The position numbers were made by a program, and so were the translations under genes. The notes under the pieces are model-generated. The model was not told the origin of the DNA, ran no database searches, and saw only the letters and a list, made by a program, of their open reading frames with translations. A DNA stretch of 15,275 bases from DATAVK01 sp036267755 (GTDB lineage: Bacteria; Actinomycetota; Actinomycetes; JAFAQI01). Below are positions 1-7,567 of the stretch, piece by piece. The stretch's first letter is position 1, and every line of letters begins with the position of its first letter. The DNA lies in NCBI GenBank assembly GCA_036267755.1, contig DATAVK010000005.1:1-15275 (forward strand), given 5' to 3'.

Positions 1-1464
1 GACAACTGGATCGGTGGCGAGTTCGTCCCGCCGGTCAAGGGGCAGTACTTCGAAAACCCGTCCCCGGTCAACGGCAAGACGTTCTGCGAAATCGCGCAGT
101 CGACCGCCGAGGACATCGAGTTGGCGCTCGACGCCGCGCACGGGGCAGCTCCCGCTTGGGGCCGCACCGCTGTCGCCGAGCGCGCGAACATCCTCAACCA
201 GATCGCTGACCGCATCGAGGCCAACATCGAGCTGCTGGCGCTGGCCGAGACCTGGGACAACGGCAAGCCGATCCGCGAGTCGATGGCCGCTGACCTGCCG
301 CTCATGGTCGACCACTTCCGGTACTTCGCCGGCGCCATCCGGGCCCAGGAAGGCAGCCTGTCGCAGATCGACGACGACACCGTGGCGTACCACTTCCACG
401 AGCCGCTCGGCGTCGTCGGCCAGATCATCCCGTGGAACTTCCCGATGCTGATGGCGACCTGGAAGCTCGCACCCGCGCTCGCCGCCGGCAACGCCGTCGT
501 CATCAAGCCGGCCGAGCAGACACCGGCGTCGATCATGGTGCTGATCGGCCTGATCGGTGACCTGCTCCCGCCGGGCGTCCTGAACATCGTCAACGGCTTC
601 GGTGTCGAGGCCGGCAAGCCGCTCGCGTCATCCAACCGGATCCGCAAGATCGCGTTCACCGGTGAGACCACGACCGGCCGGCTGATCATGCAGTACGCCA
701 GCCAGAACCTGATCCCGGTCACCCTCGAGCTCGGCGGCAAGAGCCCGAACATCTTCTTCGAGGACGTCGCTGAGGCCAAGGACGACTTCTACGACAAGGC
801 ACTCGAGGGCTTCACGATGTTCGCGCTCAACCAAGGTGAAGTCTGCACCTGCCCGTCCCGCGCCCTGATCCAGCGCTCGATCTACGACGGGTTCCTGAAC
901 GACGGCATCGCGCGGACCAAGGCGATCGTGCAGGGCAACCCGCTCGACACCGACACGATGGTCGGCGCGCAGGCAAGCAACGACCAGCTCGAGAAGATCC
1001 TGTCCTACATCGACATCGGCAAGTCCGAGGGCGCCAAGGTCCTCATCGGTGGCGAGCGGGTCGATCTCGGTGGGGACCTGTCGGAGGGCTACTACGTCGC
1101 CCCGACGATCTTCGAGGGGTCGAACAACATGCGGATCTTCCAGGAGGAGATCTTCGGGCCGGTCGTCTCGGTGACCAGCTTCGACGACCCCGACGACGCG
1201 TTGAAGCTCGCCAACGACACGCTCTACGGGCTCGGTGCCGGTCTGTGGTCGCGTGACGTCAACACGGCGTACCGGATGGGGAGAGGGATTCAGGCGGGTC
1301 GCGTCTGGACCAACTGCTACCACCTCTACCCGGCCCACGCGGCGTTCGGCGGCTACAAGTCCTCGGGCATCGGCCGCGAGAACCACGCCATGATGTTGGA
1401 TCACTACCAGCAGACCAAGAACATGCTGGTGTCCTACTCACCGAAGAAGCTCGGCTTCTTCTAG
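1..1464 (+). CDS. NAD(P)-dependent aldehyde dehydrogenase, ExaC/AldB type (5' partial)
   Basis: The frame is open from base 1 and gives 487 residues, so roughly the first 15-20 residues of a usual ~505-residue enzyme lie outside the window. It oxidises an aldehyde (typically acetaldehyde in this subgroup) to the acid with NAD(P) in the cytoplasm. Visible ALDH landmarks, numbered from the first codon here: IIPWNF at 142-147 with the conserved Asn146; Lys169 in VIKPAEQTP; the general base Glu243 in ELGGK; the catalytic Cys282 in NQGEVCTCPSR; and EEIFGPV with Glu383. The Cys-Thr-Cys active-site segment and the C-terminus KKLGFF match acetaldehyde dehydrogenases of the ExaC/AldB/chloroacetaldehyde group. 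The DUF779 gene 26 nt downstream is the usual companion of this group, which strengthens the call. The true substrate cannot be read from sequence. A perfect 8-bp inverted repeat covers the last codons before the stop. Confidence 0.95.
   Translation, partial: DNWIGGEFVPPVKGQYFENPSPVNGKTFCEIAQSTAEDIELALDAAHGAAPAWGRTAVAERANILNQIADRIEANIELLALAETWDNGKPIRESMAADLPLMVDHFRYFAGAIRAQEGSLSQIDDDTVAYHFHEPLGVVGQIIPWNFPMLMATWKLAPALAAGNAVVIKPAEQTPASIMVLIGLIGDLLPPGVLNIVNGFGVEAGKPLASSNRIRKIAFTGETTTGRLIMQYASQNLIPVTLELGGKSPNIFFEDVAEAKDDFYDKALEGFTMFALNQGEVCTCPSRALIQRSIYDGFLNDGIARTKAIVQGNPLDTDTMVGAQASNDQLEKILSYIDIGKSEGAKVLIGGERVDLGGDLSEGYYVAPTIFEGSNNMRIFQEEIFGPVVSVTSFDDPDDALKLANDTLYGLGAGLWSRDVNTAYRMGRGIQAGRVWTNCYHLYPAHAAFGGYKSSGIGRENHAMMLDHYQQTKNMLVSYSPKKLGFF
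1443..1461 (+). other. 8-bp perfect inverted repeat at the 3' end of the aldehyde dehydrogenase gene
   Basis: GAAGAAGC (1443-1450) and GCTTCTTC (1454-1461) pair perfectly around a 3-nt loop, directly before the TAG stop. There is no T-tract, and the bases encode the conserved KKLGFF tail, so this may be a coding coincidence. A weak attenuating effect between this gene and the DUF779 gene is possible but unproven. Confidence 0.4.
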
Positions 1465-1481
1465 ACCGCATCACCGACCCC

Positions 1482-1486
1482 AGGAG
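1482..1486 (+). promoter_or_regulatory. Ribosome binding site of the DUF779 gene
   Basis: AGGAG lies 4 nt before the GTG at 1491. It fixes that GTG as the start of the DUF779 gene. Confidence 0.7.
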
Positions 1487-1490
1487 TGCT

Positions 1491-1892
1491 GTGACCGACG
1501 AGGTCGAGCAAGTCGAACGGGTTGCTGTGACCCCGGAGGCGGCGGAGTTGTTGCGCCGCCTCCGGGAACAGCACGGCCCGCTGATGTTCCATCAGTCGGG
1601 CGGCTGCTGCGACGGCAGTTCGCCGATGTGTTACCCGGACGGCGACTTCATCACCAGCGACGCCGATGTGCACCTCGGTGACATCGACGCCGGTACGCCG
1701 GAACCCATCCCGGTCTGGATGTCGCGGGAGCAGTTCGGCTACTGGTCGCACACCCACCTGACGATCGACGTGGTCAAGGGGCGCGGTGCCGGGTTCTCCG
1801 TCGAGGCCCCGACCGGCAACCGGTTCCTGATCCGCTCGCGGCTGATGTCCGACTCCGAGTCGGAACGGCTTAACGGCTTTCCCACGGCCTGA
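1491..1892 (+). CDS. DUF779 family protein (aldehyde dehydrogenase companion)
   Basis: This is a 133-residue soluble protein. The GTG start is set by AGGAG just upstream. The family signature is present: MFHQSGGCCDGSSPMCY at about residues 32-48, with Cys39-Cys40 and Cys47 and the acidic GxxCDG core, then a region around YWSHTHL. DUF779 proteins are repeatedly found next to ExaC/AldB-type aldehyde dehydrogenases, and here the gene follows one by 26 nt on the same strand, so co-transcription is likely. The biochemical role is not established; the clustered Cys and His residues allow metal binding or a redox/accessory function, which is inference. A 13-bp perfect inverted repeat lies inside the coding sequence at 1532-1566. 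Confidence 0.9.
   Translation: MTDEVEQVERVAVTPEAAELLRRLREQHGPLMFHQSGGCCDGSSPMCYPDGDFITSDADVHLGDIDAGTPEPIPVWMSREQFGYWSHTHLTIDVVKGRGAGFSVEAPTGNRFLIRSRLMSDSESERLNGFPTA
1532..1566 (+). repeat. 13-bp perfect inverted repeat within the DUF779 coding region
   Basis: CCCGGAGGCGGCG (1532-1544) is the exact reverse complement of CGCCGCCTCCGGG (1554-1566), with a 9-nt loop (1545-1553). The RNA would form a very stable GC hairpin about 40 nt after the start codon. The DNA encodes the helical PEAAELLRRLRE segment, whose alternating acidic and arginine codons partly explain the symmetry. Confidence 0.75.
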
Positions 1893-1925
1893 CTCAACGG
1901 GGGAGACGCACGCCGCAGCCGCGGG

Positions 1926-1936
1926 TAGCATTGAGC

Positions 1937-1939
<3 letters not shown>
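1926..1939 (+). promoter_or_regulatory. Candidate leaderless promoter of phoH (-10 TAGCAT)
   Basis: TAGCAT (1926-1931) fits the actinobacterial -10 consensus TANNNT, and the GTG at 1937 follows after 5 nt. Transcription would therefore begin at or next to the start codon, giving a leaderless mRNA. No Shine-Dalgarno sequence sits at a proper distance from GTG 1937 or ATG 1943; the nearest purine run is near 1899-1906. No good -35 box is visible. Confidence 0.45.
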
Positions 1940-2974
<1,035 letters not shown>

Positions 2975-2993
2975 CCGCCGTACCCGGCCCGTC

Positions 2994-3461
2994 ATGAGCA
3001 TCGAGATCGCGAACGAGTCCGGCGCAGTTGTCGACACCCGCAACCTGCATGCGTTGGCCCGCCATGTTCTCGACGGCATGGGGGTCAACCCGCTGGTCGA
3101 GTTGTCGATCCGGCTCGTCGAGGTCGATGCGATGACCGCGCTGCACGAGCACTTCATGAACGAGCCGGGTCCGACCGACGTGCTGGCGTTCCCGATGGAC
3201 GAGCTCGACGACCGCCGCGACGACAACGACGACGAGTCGCTCCCACCGACCCTGCTCGGGGATGTCGTCCTCTGCCCGGTGGTCGCCGAGCGGCAGGCGG
3301 TAGAGGCCGGTCACTCGACCGAAGCGGAGCTCCACCTGCTCTGCACCCACGGAATCCTCCACCTGCTCGGCTACGACCACGCCGACGAAGCCGAGGAGCG
3401 CGAGATGTTCGGCCTGCAGAAACGCTTGCTCGCCGAATGGGATCAGGTCAGCTCCCAGTGA
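2994..3461 (+). CDS. ybeY: Endoribonuclease / rRNA maturation factor YbeY
   Basis: This is a 155-residue UPF0054 family zinc-dependent endoribonuclease acting in 16S rRNA 3' maturation and ribosome quality control. The zinc site HGILHLLGYDH is complete at residues 119-129, with His119, His123 and His129. The conserved EPGPTDVLAFPMDE segment lies near residues 57-70. The ATG at 2994 is chosen because actinobacterial homologues begin MSIE; a GTG at 2931 in the same frame would overlap phoH and add 21 arginine-rich residues. The stop overlaps the next gene's GTG by 4 nt (GTGA), indicating translational coupling to the CNNM protein. The phoH-ybeY-CNNM order is conserved in actinobacteria. Confidence 0.96.
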   Translation: MSIEIANESGAVVDTRNLHALARHVLDGMGVNPLVELSIRLVEVDAMTALHEHFMNEPGPTDVLAFPMDELDDRRDDNDDESLPPTLLGDVVLCPVVAERQAVEAGHSTEAELHLLCTHGILHLLGYDHADEAEEREMFGLQKRLLAEWDQVSSQ

Positions 3462-4735
3462 CCGCAGGCGATATCTGGTCGCTCATCGGCGCCGCCCTGC
3501 TGGTCGGGGTGGCCGCTCTGCTGTCGGGCTGCGAGACCGCGCTCGCGCACGTCTCCCGGCTCCGGGTCGAGGAGCTGGTCCGCGATCGGCGGCGAGGCGC
3601 CACGCAACTGGCCACGGTGGTCGCCGACGCGACCGGGCACCTCAACGTCCTGCTGTTGGTCCGCACCGTCGCTGAGCTGGTCGCCACCACACTGAGCGCC
3701 CTCGTCTGCTTCCGTCAGCTCCCCAGCCTGTGGGAAGCGGTGCTGATCGCAGGGATCGGGATGGCCCTGCTGCAGTACGTCGTCGTCGGCGTCGGTGCTC
3801 GCACCCTCGGGCGCCGGCACGCCGACATGTTGGCGTTGCGTGGCGCCGGCATTGCGCTGTGGCTCAAACGGGTGCTCGGCCCGGTGCCCCGGGTGCTCAT
3901 CGGGCTGGGCAGCGCACTGATCCCGGGCCAGGTTCCGCGCGACGGCGGGTTCACGTCCGAGGCGGAGCTGCGCGACCTCGTCGACCAGGCCGAGAAGGGC
4001 AAGATCCTCGAGCGCGGCGAGCGCGACATGATCCACTCGGTCTTCGAGCTTGGCGACACCCTGGCGCGCGAGGTCATGGTGCCGCGGCCGGATGTGGTCT
4101 GGATCGAGCGGCACAAGACGATTCGGCAGGCGATGTCGCTGGCGTTGCGCAGCGGCTTCTCCCGGATCCCGGTGATCGGCGACAACGTCGACGACATCGT
4201 CGGGATCGCCTACCTCAAGGACCTGGCCCGACGGGTGCAGGACGATGACGCCGCCGCGACCGTGCCGGTCGAGGAGCTGATGCGGCCGCCGTACCTGATC
4301 CCCGAGTCCAAGCCGGTCGACGAGCTGCTGCGCGAGATGCAGGCCAACCGGGTCCACGTCGCCGTGGTGATCGACGAGTACGGCGGCACCGCGGGGCTGG
4401 TCACGATCGAGGACATCCTCGAGGAGATCGTCGGGGAGATCACCGACGAGTACGACCGCGAGGCCCCCAGGGTCGAGGAGCTGCCAGACGGCAGCGTCCG
4501 CGTCAACGTCCGGCTCCCGGTCGACGACATCGAGGAGATGTTCGGGGTCGCGTTCGACCTGGAGGACGTCGAGACGGTCGGCGGTCTGCTCGCCGCCGAG
4601 CTCGGCCGGGTGCCGATCCCGGGCGCCACCGCCAGCGCGCAAGGGTTGACCTTCCTCGCCGAGGGTGCGAAGGGCCGCCGCAACCAGGTCGGCACCGTCG
4701 TCATCACCCGCAACGGCGCCGACGCCACCTCGTGA
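3458..4735 (+). CDS. CNNM/CorC-family membrane protein with CBS pair (hemolysin-C-like)
   Basis: This is a 425-residue inner-membrane protein. The N-terminal CNNM/DUF21 domain has hydrophobic segments at about residues 6-27, 66-86 and 90-115 plus a shorter one near 130-155, and includes the LSGCETALAHVSRLR stretch matching the family's xxAAETAL motif. A tandem CBS pair follows, starting at MVPRPDVVWIE (residue 207), with the second CBS around 273-330 containing VVIDEYGGTAGLVTIEDILEE. The C-terminus is a CorC_HlyC domain. The family is tied to magnesium/cation transport or homeostasis, with the CBS pair as a nucleotide sensor. GTG 3458 overlaps the ybeY stop by 4 nt, and the stop overlaps the next GTG by 4 nt, so both neighbours are translationally coupled. 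Confidence 0.93.
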   Translation: MTAGDIWSLIGAALLVGVAALLSGCETALAHVSRLRVEELVRDRRRGATQLATVVADATGHLNVLLLVRTVAELVATTLSALVCFRQLPSLWEAVLIAGIGMALLQYVVVGVGARTLGRRHADMLALRGAGIALWLKRVLGPVPRVLIGLGSALIPGQVPRDGGFTSEAELRDLVDQAEKGKILERGERDMIHSVFELGDTLAREVMVPRPDVVWIERHKTIRQAMSLALRSGFSRIPVIGDNVDDIVGIAYLKDLARRVQDDDAAATVPVEELMRPPYLIPESKPVDELLREMQANRVHVAVVIDEYGGTAGLVTIEDILEEIVGEITDEYDREAPRVEELPDGSVRVNVRLPVDDIEEMFGVAFDLEDVETVGGLLAAELGRVPIPGATASAQGLTFLAEGAKGRRNQVGTVVITRNGADATS

Positions 4736-5457
4736 CCCCCGGCGTCTCGGCGGTCGCGCCGGCGCTACCGGGCCGGCCGGTCTTCGACCAGCGCTGGACC
4801 GACCTGGCGTTCCTGCATTGGCCAGTGCCGCCGTTCGTGGTCGCGCCGTACCTTCCGCCGGGCGTGCGACCCGACATCATCGACGGGGTCACCTACGTCG
4901 GTCTGATCCCGTTCCACATGCGGCAAGCCGGTCTCGGCCGCGGTCATCCGGGGCCGTACCTCGGTGACTTCCTCGAGACCAACGTCAGGCTGTACGGCGT
5001 CGACGAGGTCGGCCACCACAGCGTGGTGTTCCGCAGCCTCGAGGCCAGCCGGCTCCTCACCGTGCTCGCCGCCCGATGGGGCTACCGACTGCCGTATGTG
5101 TGGTCCCGGATGCGCGTGGAGACCACCGGCGACACCTGGACCTGGAGCAGCCGACGGCGCTGGCCGAAGCGAGGGCTGCGGACGCGGATCACGGTCCGGG
5201 TCGGTGAGCCGGTGCTCGAGCCGACGGACCTCGACGTCTGGCTGACCGCCCGTTGGGGGCTGCACCACTCGACATTGGGTCGCACCTGGTGGACCCCGAA
5301 CCACCACGAGGCCTGGCCGCTACGAGCGGCTGAAGCGGTGGAGGTCGAGGACGATCTCCTCGCCGCGGCCGGCTTCGACGTCGCCGACGAGCCGCCGGTC
5401 CACGTTCGGTTCAGCTCCGGCGTCCGGACCGTTTTCGGTCGGCCGCGACAGATCTGA
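4732..5457 (+). CDS. DUF2071 family protein (YqjF-like)
   Basis: This is a 241-residue soluble protein of unknown function. Its N-terminal half shows the DUF2071 pattern: FDQRWTDLAFLHWPVPP, then PYLPPGVRPDIIDGVTYVGLIPFHM, and later FLETNVRLYGVD followed by a VFRSLEASR segment. Aromatic and histidine residues are plentiful, and no catalytic motif is known for the family. GTG 4732 overlaps the stop of the CNNM gene by 4 nt. It is not part of the corresponding M. tuberculosis block, so it looks like a lineage-specific addition to the operon. The stop lies only 3 nt from the stop of the convergent MFS gene, leaving no room for a separate terminator. Confidence 0.85.
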   Translation: MTPGVSAVAPALPGRPVFDQRWTDLAFLHWPVPPFVVAPYLPPGVRPDIIDGVTYVGLIPFHMRQAGLGRGHPGPYLGDFLETNVRLYGVDEVGHHSVVFRSLEASRLLTVLAARWGYRLPYVWSRMRVETTGDTWTWSSRRRWPKRGLRTRITVRVGEPVLEPTDLDVWLTARWGLHHSTLGRTWWTPNHHEAWPLRAAEAVEVEDDLLAAAGFDVADEPPVHVRFSSGVRTVFGRPRQI

Positions 5458-5460
5458 GGC

Positions 5461-7155
5461 CTACCCGGTCTCCGTGAAGTGATCGCCGTGGTGTTGCCCG
5501 GCCAAGAAGATGCCTGCGATCAGCGCGGCGACCACTGCCGCGATCCCGCACAGTAAGTAGCCGACCTGGAAGGCGTTGGACAACGCGTGGAACGCAACGT
5601 CCTTCAGCGGGTTGAACGGGATCGGGTGGCCATGCGGGCCGGGCACCGTCGCGGGCGCGCCGTTGGCGCCCAGCGGCCCGGAGTTCACCGCACCGACGGC
5701 CGCCTGGACCATTGGCTTCTGCGCCGCGGGGACATGAGCCGGCGCCGCGTTGAAGGCAGCCACCGCGTGTTGCAACGACGACGACGCCGCGATCTTCGAG
5801 CTGATCTCGTTGGCCGCGCGACTGAGCGCTACCGCACCGACGATCGCCGGCCCGAGCGTCAGACCGAAGTCCCGCAGCATGCTGGTCGCGCCACTCGCCA
5901 TACCGGCCTTGTCCGTGGGCACGCTGTTGACCGCGACAACCGTGATCGACGTGACCGCGAGCTTGAAGCCGATGCCGACGACGAGCAACGGTACGGCGAT
6001 CGCCGCGATGCTGAGGTGAGTCGCGGGGATCGCCGCCAGCACGAGGTCGCCGATGCCGATCGCGAGCGCACCGCCGGCCAGGGTCCAGCCCGGGTTGTGC
6101 CGCTCGATCATCCGTGCGCTGACCGGGAAGAGCACGACGCCCATGATGTTCAAGCAGACGAAACCGATCGAGGTCTTGAGTGGTGAGTAGCCCTGGATCG
6201 CCGACAGCCGAATGCTGGTCGAGTACGCCGTACCGAGGTAGGCGAACATCGCGATCACGGTGACGATCGCGCTGGCGACGAAGATGCGGTTGCTGAACAG
6301 GTCGAGCTGGATCAGCGGTTTGTCGACGCGTCGCTCGATGGCGACGAACGCGACGAGGAACACCGCGGCGATCACGAAGCCGCCGATCACCGTGGCACTC
6401 GTCCAGCCGTCGTCGGCGCCCTGAATGACGGCGAACAACAGGGCAAACAACGCCACCGCGACCGTGACCTGACCGGGGATGTCGAGTGCTCGGCCGCGTG
6501 GCGCCGAGGAGTTCGTCGCGCCGACCAGCGTGATGGCGACGCTGATCGCGGCCAGGACGGCCAGCGCCAGGAACCCCCACCGCCAGCTCGCGTCCGCGCC
6601 ACCCGGGTGATGCGCCCTCGCCAACAAGCCGCTGATGACCGGCGACATGAATCCGGCCGCCGTGAGCGCCGCCGCCCACACCGAGATGGCCTGGGCGCGT
6701 GCCTTCGCGGTGTGGGTGCCGGCGGCGAGCATCGCGACCGACGTCGGGAAGATGGCCGCTGCACCGAGACCGGCCAGCGCCTGACCGGTCCACAGCTGCG
6801 CGACGCGCGCGTTCGTCGAGCCTGACGTCGGCGTGAAGAACGCGACCAGACAACCGATGGTCATGAGCGCCGCGCCGGCGGCCAGCAGCCGCTTTCGTCC
6901 GAACCGGTCGCCGACGACGCCGAAGGTGAGCTCGAAGATCGCCACCGGCACGAGGAACGCATCCGAGATCCAGGTCAGCTGCGTTGATGACGTGTTGAGG
7001 TCGAGCTGGAACAGGCCGTTGAGCACCGCCGGGATCGACAAGCCGAACTGCGCAACGGCGACCGCCGCCGCGGCGGCGATGAGGGTGCCGCGGGTGAGCT
7101 TATCGCGGGGAGAGGTCCCTGGATCGACCGCTGGGTCGCTGACTGTCGTGCTCAT
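5461..7155 (-). CDS. MFS transporter, DHA2 (14-TM) drug:proton antiporter type
   Basis: This is a 564-residue membrane exporter. Motif A, GDRFGRKR, is at residues 82-89 between TM2 and TM3, after the typical TWISDAFLVPVA stretch of TM2. TM5 carries a degenerate antiporter motif C (GFMSPVISG). Hydrophobic segments fit the 14-TM DHA2 layout, with a long Ala/Pro/Gly-rich loop at about 448-520 before the last helix (about 530-553). Substrate is unknown; drug or toxic-compound efflux is the family expectation. ATG 7155 is preceded by GGAG with 6-nt spacing. An in-frame TGA (7180-7182) rules out an upstream start. The gene is antisense to its neighbours and splits a conserved housekeeping cluster. 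A possible 14-residue leader ORF overlaps its start. Confidence 0.92.
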   Translation of the reverse strand: MSTTVSDPAVDPGTSPRDKLTRGTLIAAAAAVAVAQFGLSIPAVLNGLFQLDLNTSSTQLTWISDAFLVPVAIFELTFGVVGDRFGRKRLLAAGAALMTIGCLVAFFTPTSGSTNARVAQLWTGQALAGLGAAAIFPTSVAMLAAGTHTAKARAQAISVWAAALTAAGFMSPVISGLLARAHHPGGADASWRWGFLALAVLAAISVAITLVGATNSSAPRGRALDIPGQVTVAVALFALLFAVIQGADDGWTSATVIGGFVIAAVFLVAFVAIERRVDKPLIQLDLFSNRIFVASAIVTVIAMFAYLGTAYSTSIRLSAIQGYSPLKTSIGFVCLNIMGVVLFPVSARMIERHNPGWTLAGGALAIGIGDLVLAAIPATHLSIAAIAVPLLVVGIGFKLAVTSITVVAVNSVPTDKAGMASGATSMLRDFGLTLGPAIVGAVALSRAANEISSKIAASSSLQHAVAAFNAAPAHVPAAQKPMVQAAVGAVNSGPLGANGAPATVPGPHGHPIPFNPLKDVAFHALSNAFQVGYLLCGIAAVVAALIAGIFLAGQHHGDHFTETG

Positions 7156-7196
7156 CGGGCACTCCGCCAGATGACGGCGTCACCGGTCGCGCTCAT
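7152..7196 (-). CDS. Possible 14-residue leader peptide upstream of the MFS gene
   Basis: On the minus strand, ATG at 7196 opens a 14-codon frame, MSATGDAVIWRSAR, whose TGA overlaps the MFS ATG as ATGA. A strong ribosome binding site, GAGGGAG (7202-7208), lies 5 nt before this ATG and is better than the GGAG of the MFS gene itself. The arrangement would couple translation of the exporter to the small frame. No repeated regulatory codon or known arrest motif is visible, and a chance ORF cannot be excluded. Confidence 0.4.
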   Translation of the reverse strand: MSATGDAVIWRSAR

Positions 7197-7279
7197 GGCC
7201 GCTCCCTCGACTACGCGGCTGACCGTCCCCTCTCTGACGCGAAACAAACTTTTACGTCGCGATCCGTAGCCTGTGGGGC
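7197..7279. promoter_or_regulatory. Divergent intergenic region between the MFS gene and the CDA-like operon
   Basis: This 83-bp space must hold the promoters of both directions. Its only A/T-rich patch is GAAACAAACTTTTACG (7241-7256). On the plus side TAGCCT at 7267-7272 is a good -10 candidate. On the minus side no clear -10/-35 pair was found. An operator for a drug-responsive repressor is conceivable, but no convincing dyad is seen and no regulator gene is adjacent. Confidence 0.4.
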
Positions 7280-7282
7280 GTG
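7267..7282 (+). promoter_or_regulatory. Candidate leaderless promoter of the CDA-like/GNAT/era operon (-10 TAGCCT)
   Basis: TAGCCT (7267-7272) matches TANNNT and ends 7 nt before GTG 7280, the geometry of a leaderless start. No Shine-Dalgarno core is visible, though a GGGG run sits in the spacer. It resembles the TAGCAT seen before phoH. The -35 region is not recognisable. Confidence 0.45.
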
Positions 7283-7567
7283 GATGCGGAGGACGAGAAG
7301 TTGGCGACCCTGGCCCGGTCGGCGCGAGCCCGGACCGGTGCTGCCGAAGGAGCCGCCGTGCGCGACGACATCGGGCGGACCTACGTCGCCGCCACCGTCG
7401 CCCTGCCCGGCCTTCAGCTGAGCGCGTTGCAGGCGGCGGTCGCCGCCGCAGCGTCCAGCGGCGCCACGAGCCTGGAGGCTGCGGTGGTCGTCACTGGCGC
7501 GTCCGACGTACCGCGGGACGCTTTGCAGGGCCTCGGCGAGCCGGTCGTCCACCTGGTCAGCGCATGA
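7280..7567 (+). CDS. Cytidine-deaminase-like protein lacking zinc ligands
   Basis: This is a 95-residue protein matching the small actinobacterial protein between the CNNM gene and era (Rv2365c position in M. tuberculosis), often labelled cytidine deaminase. The segment LARSARARTGAAEGAAVRDDIGRTYVA fits the first part of the deaminase fold, and LQLSALQAAVAAAASSGATSLEAAVVV the following helix and strand. The zinc-binding C/HAE and PCxxC motifs are missing: the protein has no cysteine, and its single histidine is near the C-terminus. Deaminase activity is therefore unlikely, and a structural or regulatory role is inferred. The stop overlaps the GNAT ATG (ATGA, 7564-7567). Start GTG 7280 is supported by the -10 box 7 nt upstream. 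Confidence 0.8.
   Translation: MDAEDEKLATLARSARARTGAAEGAAVRDDIGRTYVAATVALPGLQLSALQAAVAAAASSGATSLEAAVVVTGASDVPRDALQGLGEPVVHLVSA

Noticed and set aside
3443..4642. 399-codon minus-strand frame opposite the CNNM gene
   Set aside because: Low-complexity Asp/His/Arg/Gln composition with no domain. The plus-strand CNNM-CBS-CorC protein explains the region.
5411..6853. 480-codon open frame on the minus strand in another frame of the MFS gene
   Set aside because: Its translation is Arg/Gly/Asp-rich with no recognisable domain, as expected for a shadow frame in high-GC DNA. The overlapping frame encodes a full MFS protein with motif A.
7241..7256. TetR/MarR-type operator in the A/T patch upstream of the MFS gene
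   Set aside because: The half-sites do not form a convincing inverted repeat, and no regulator gene is adjacent.
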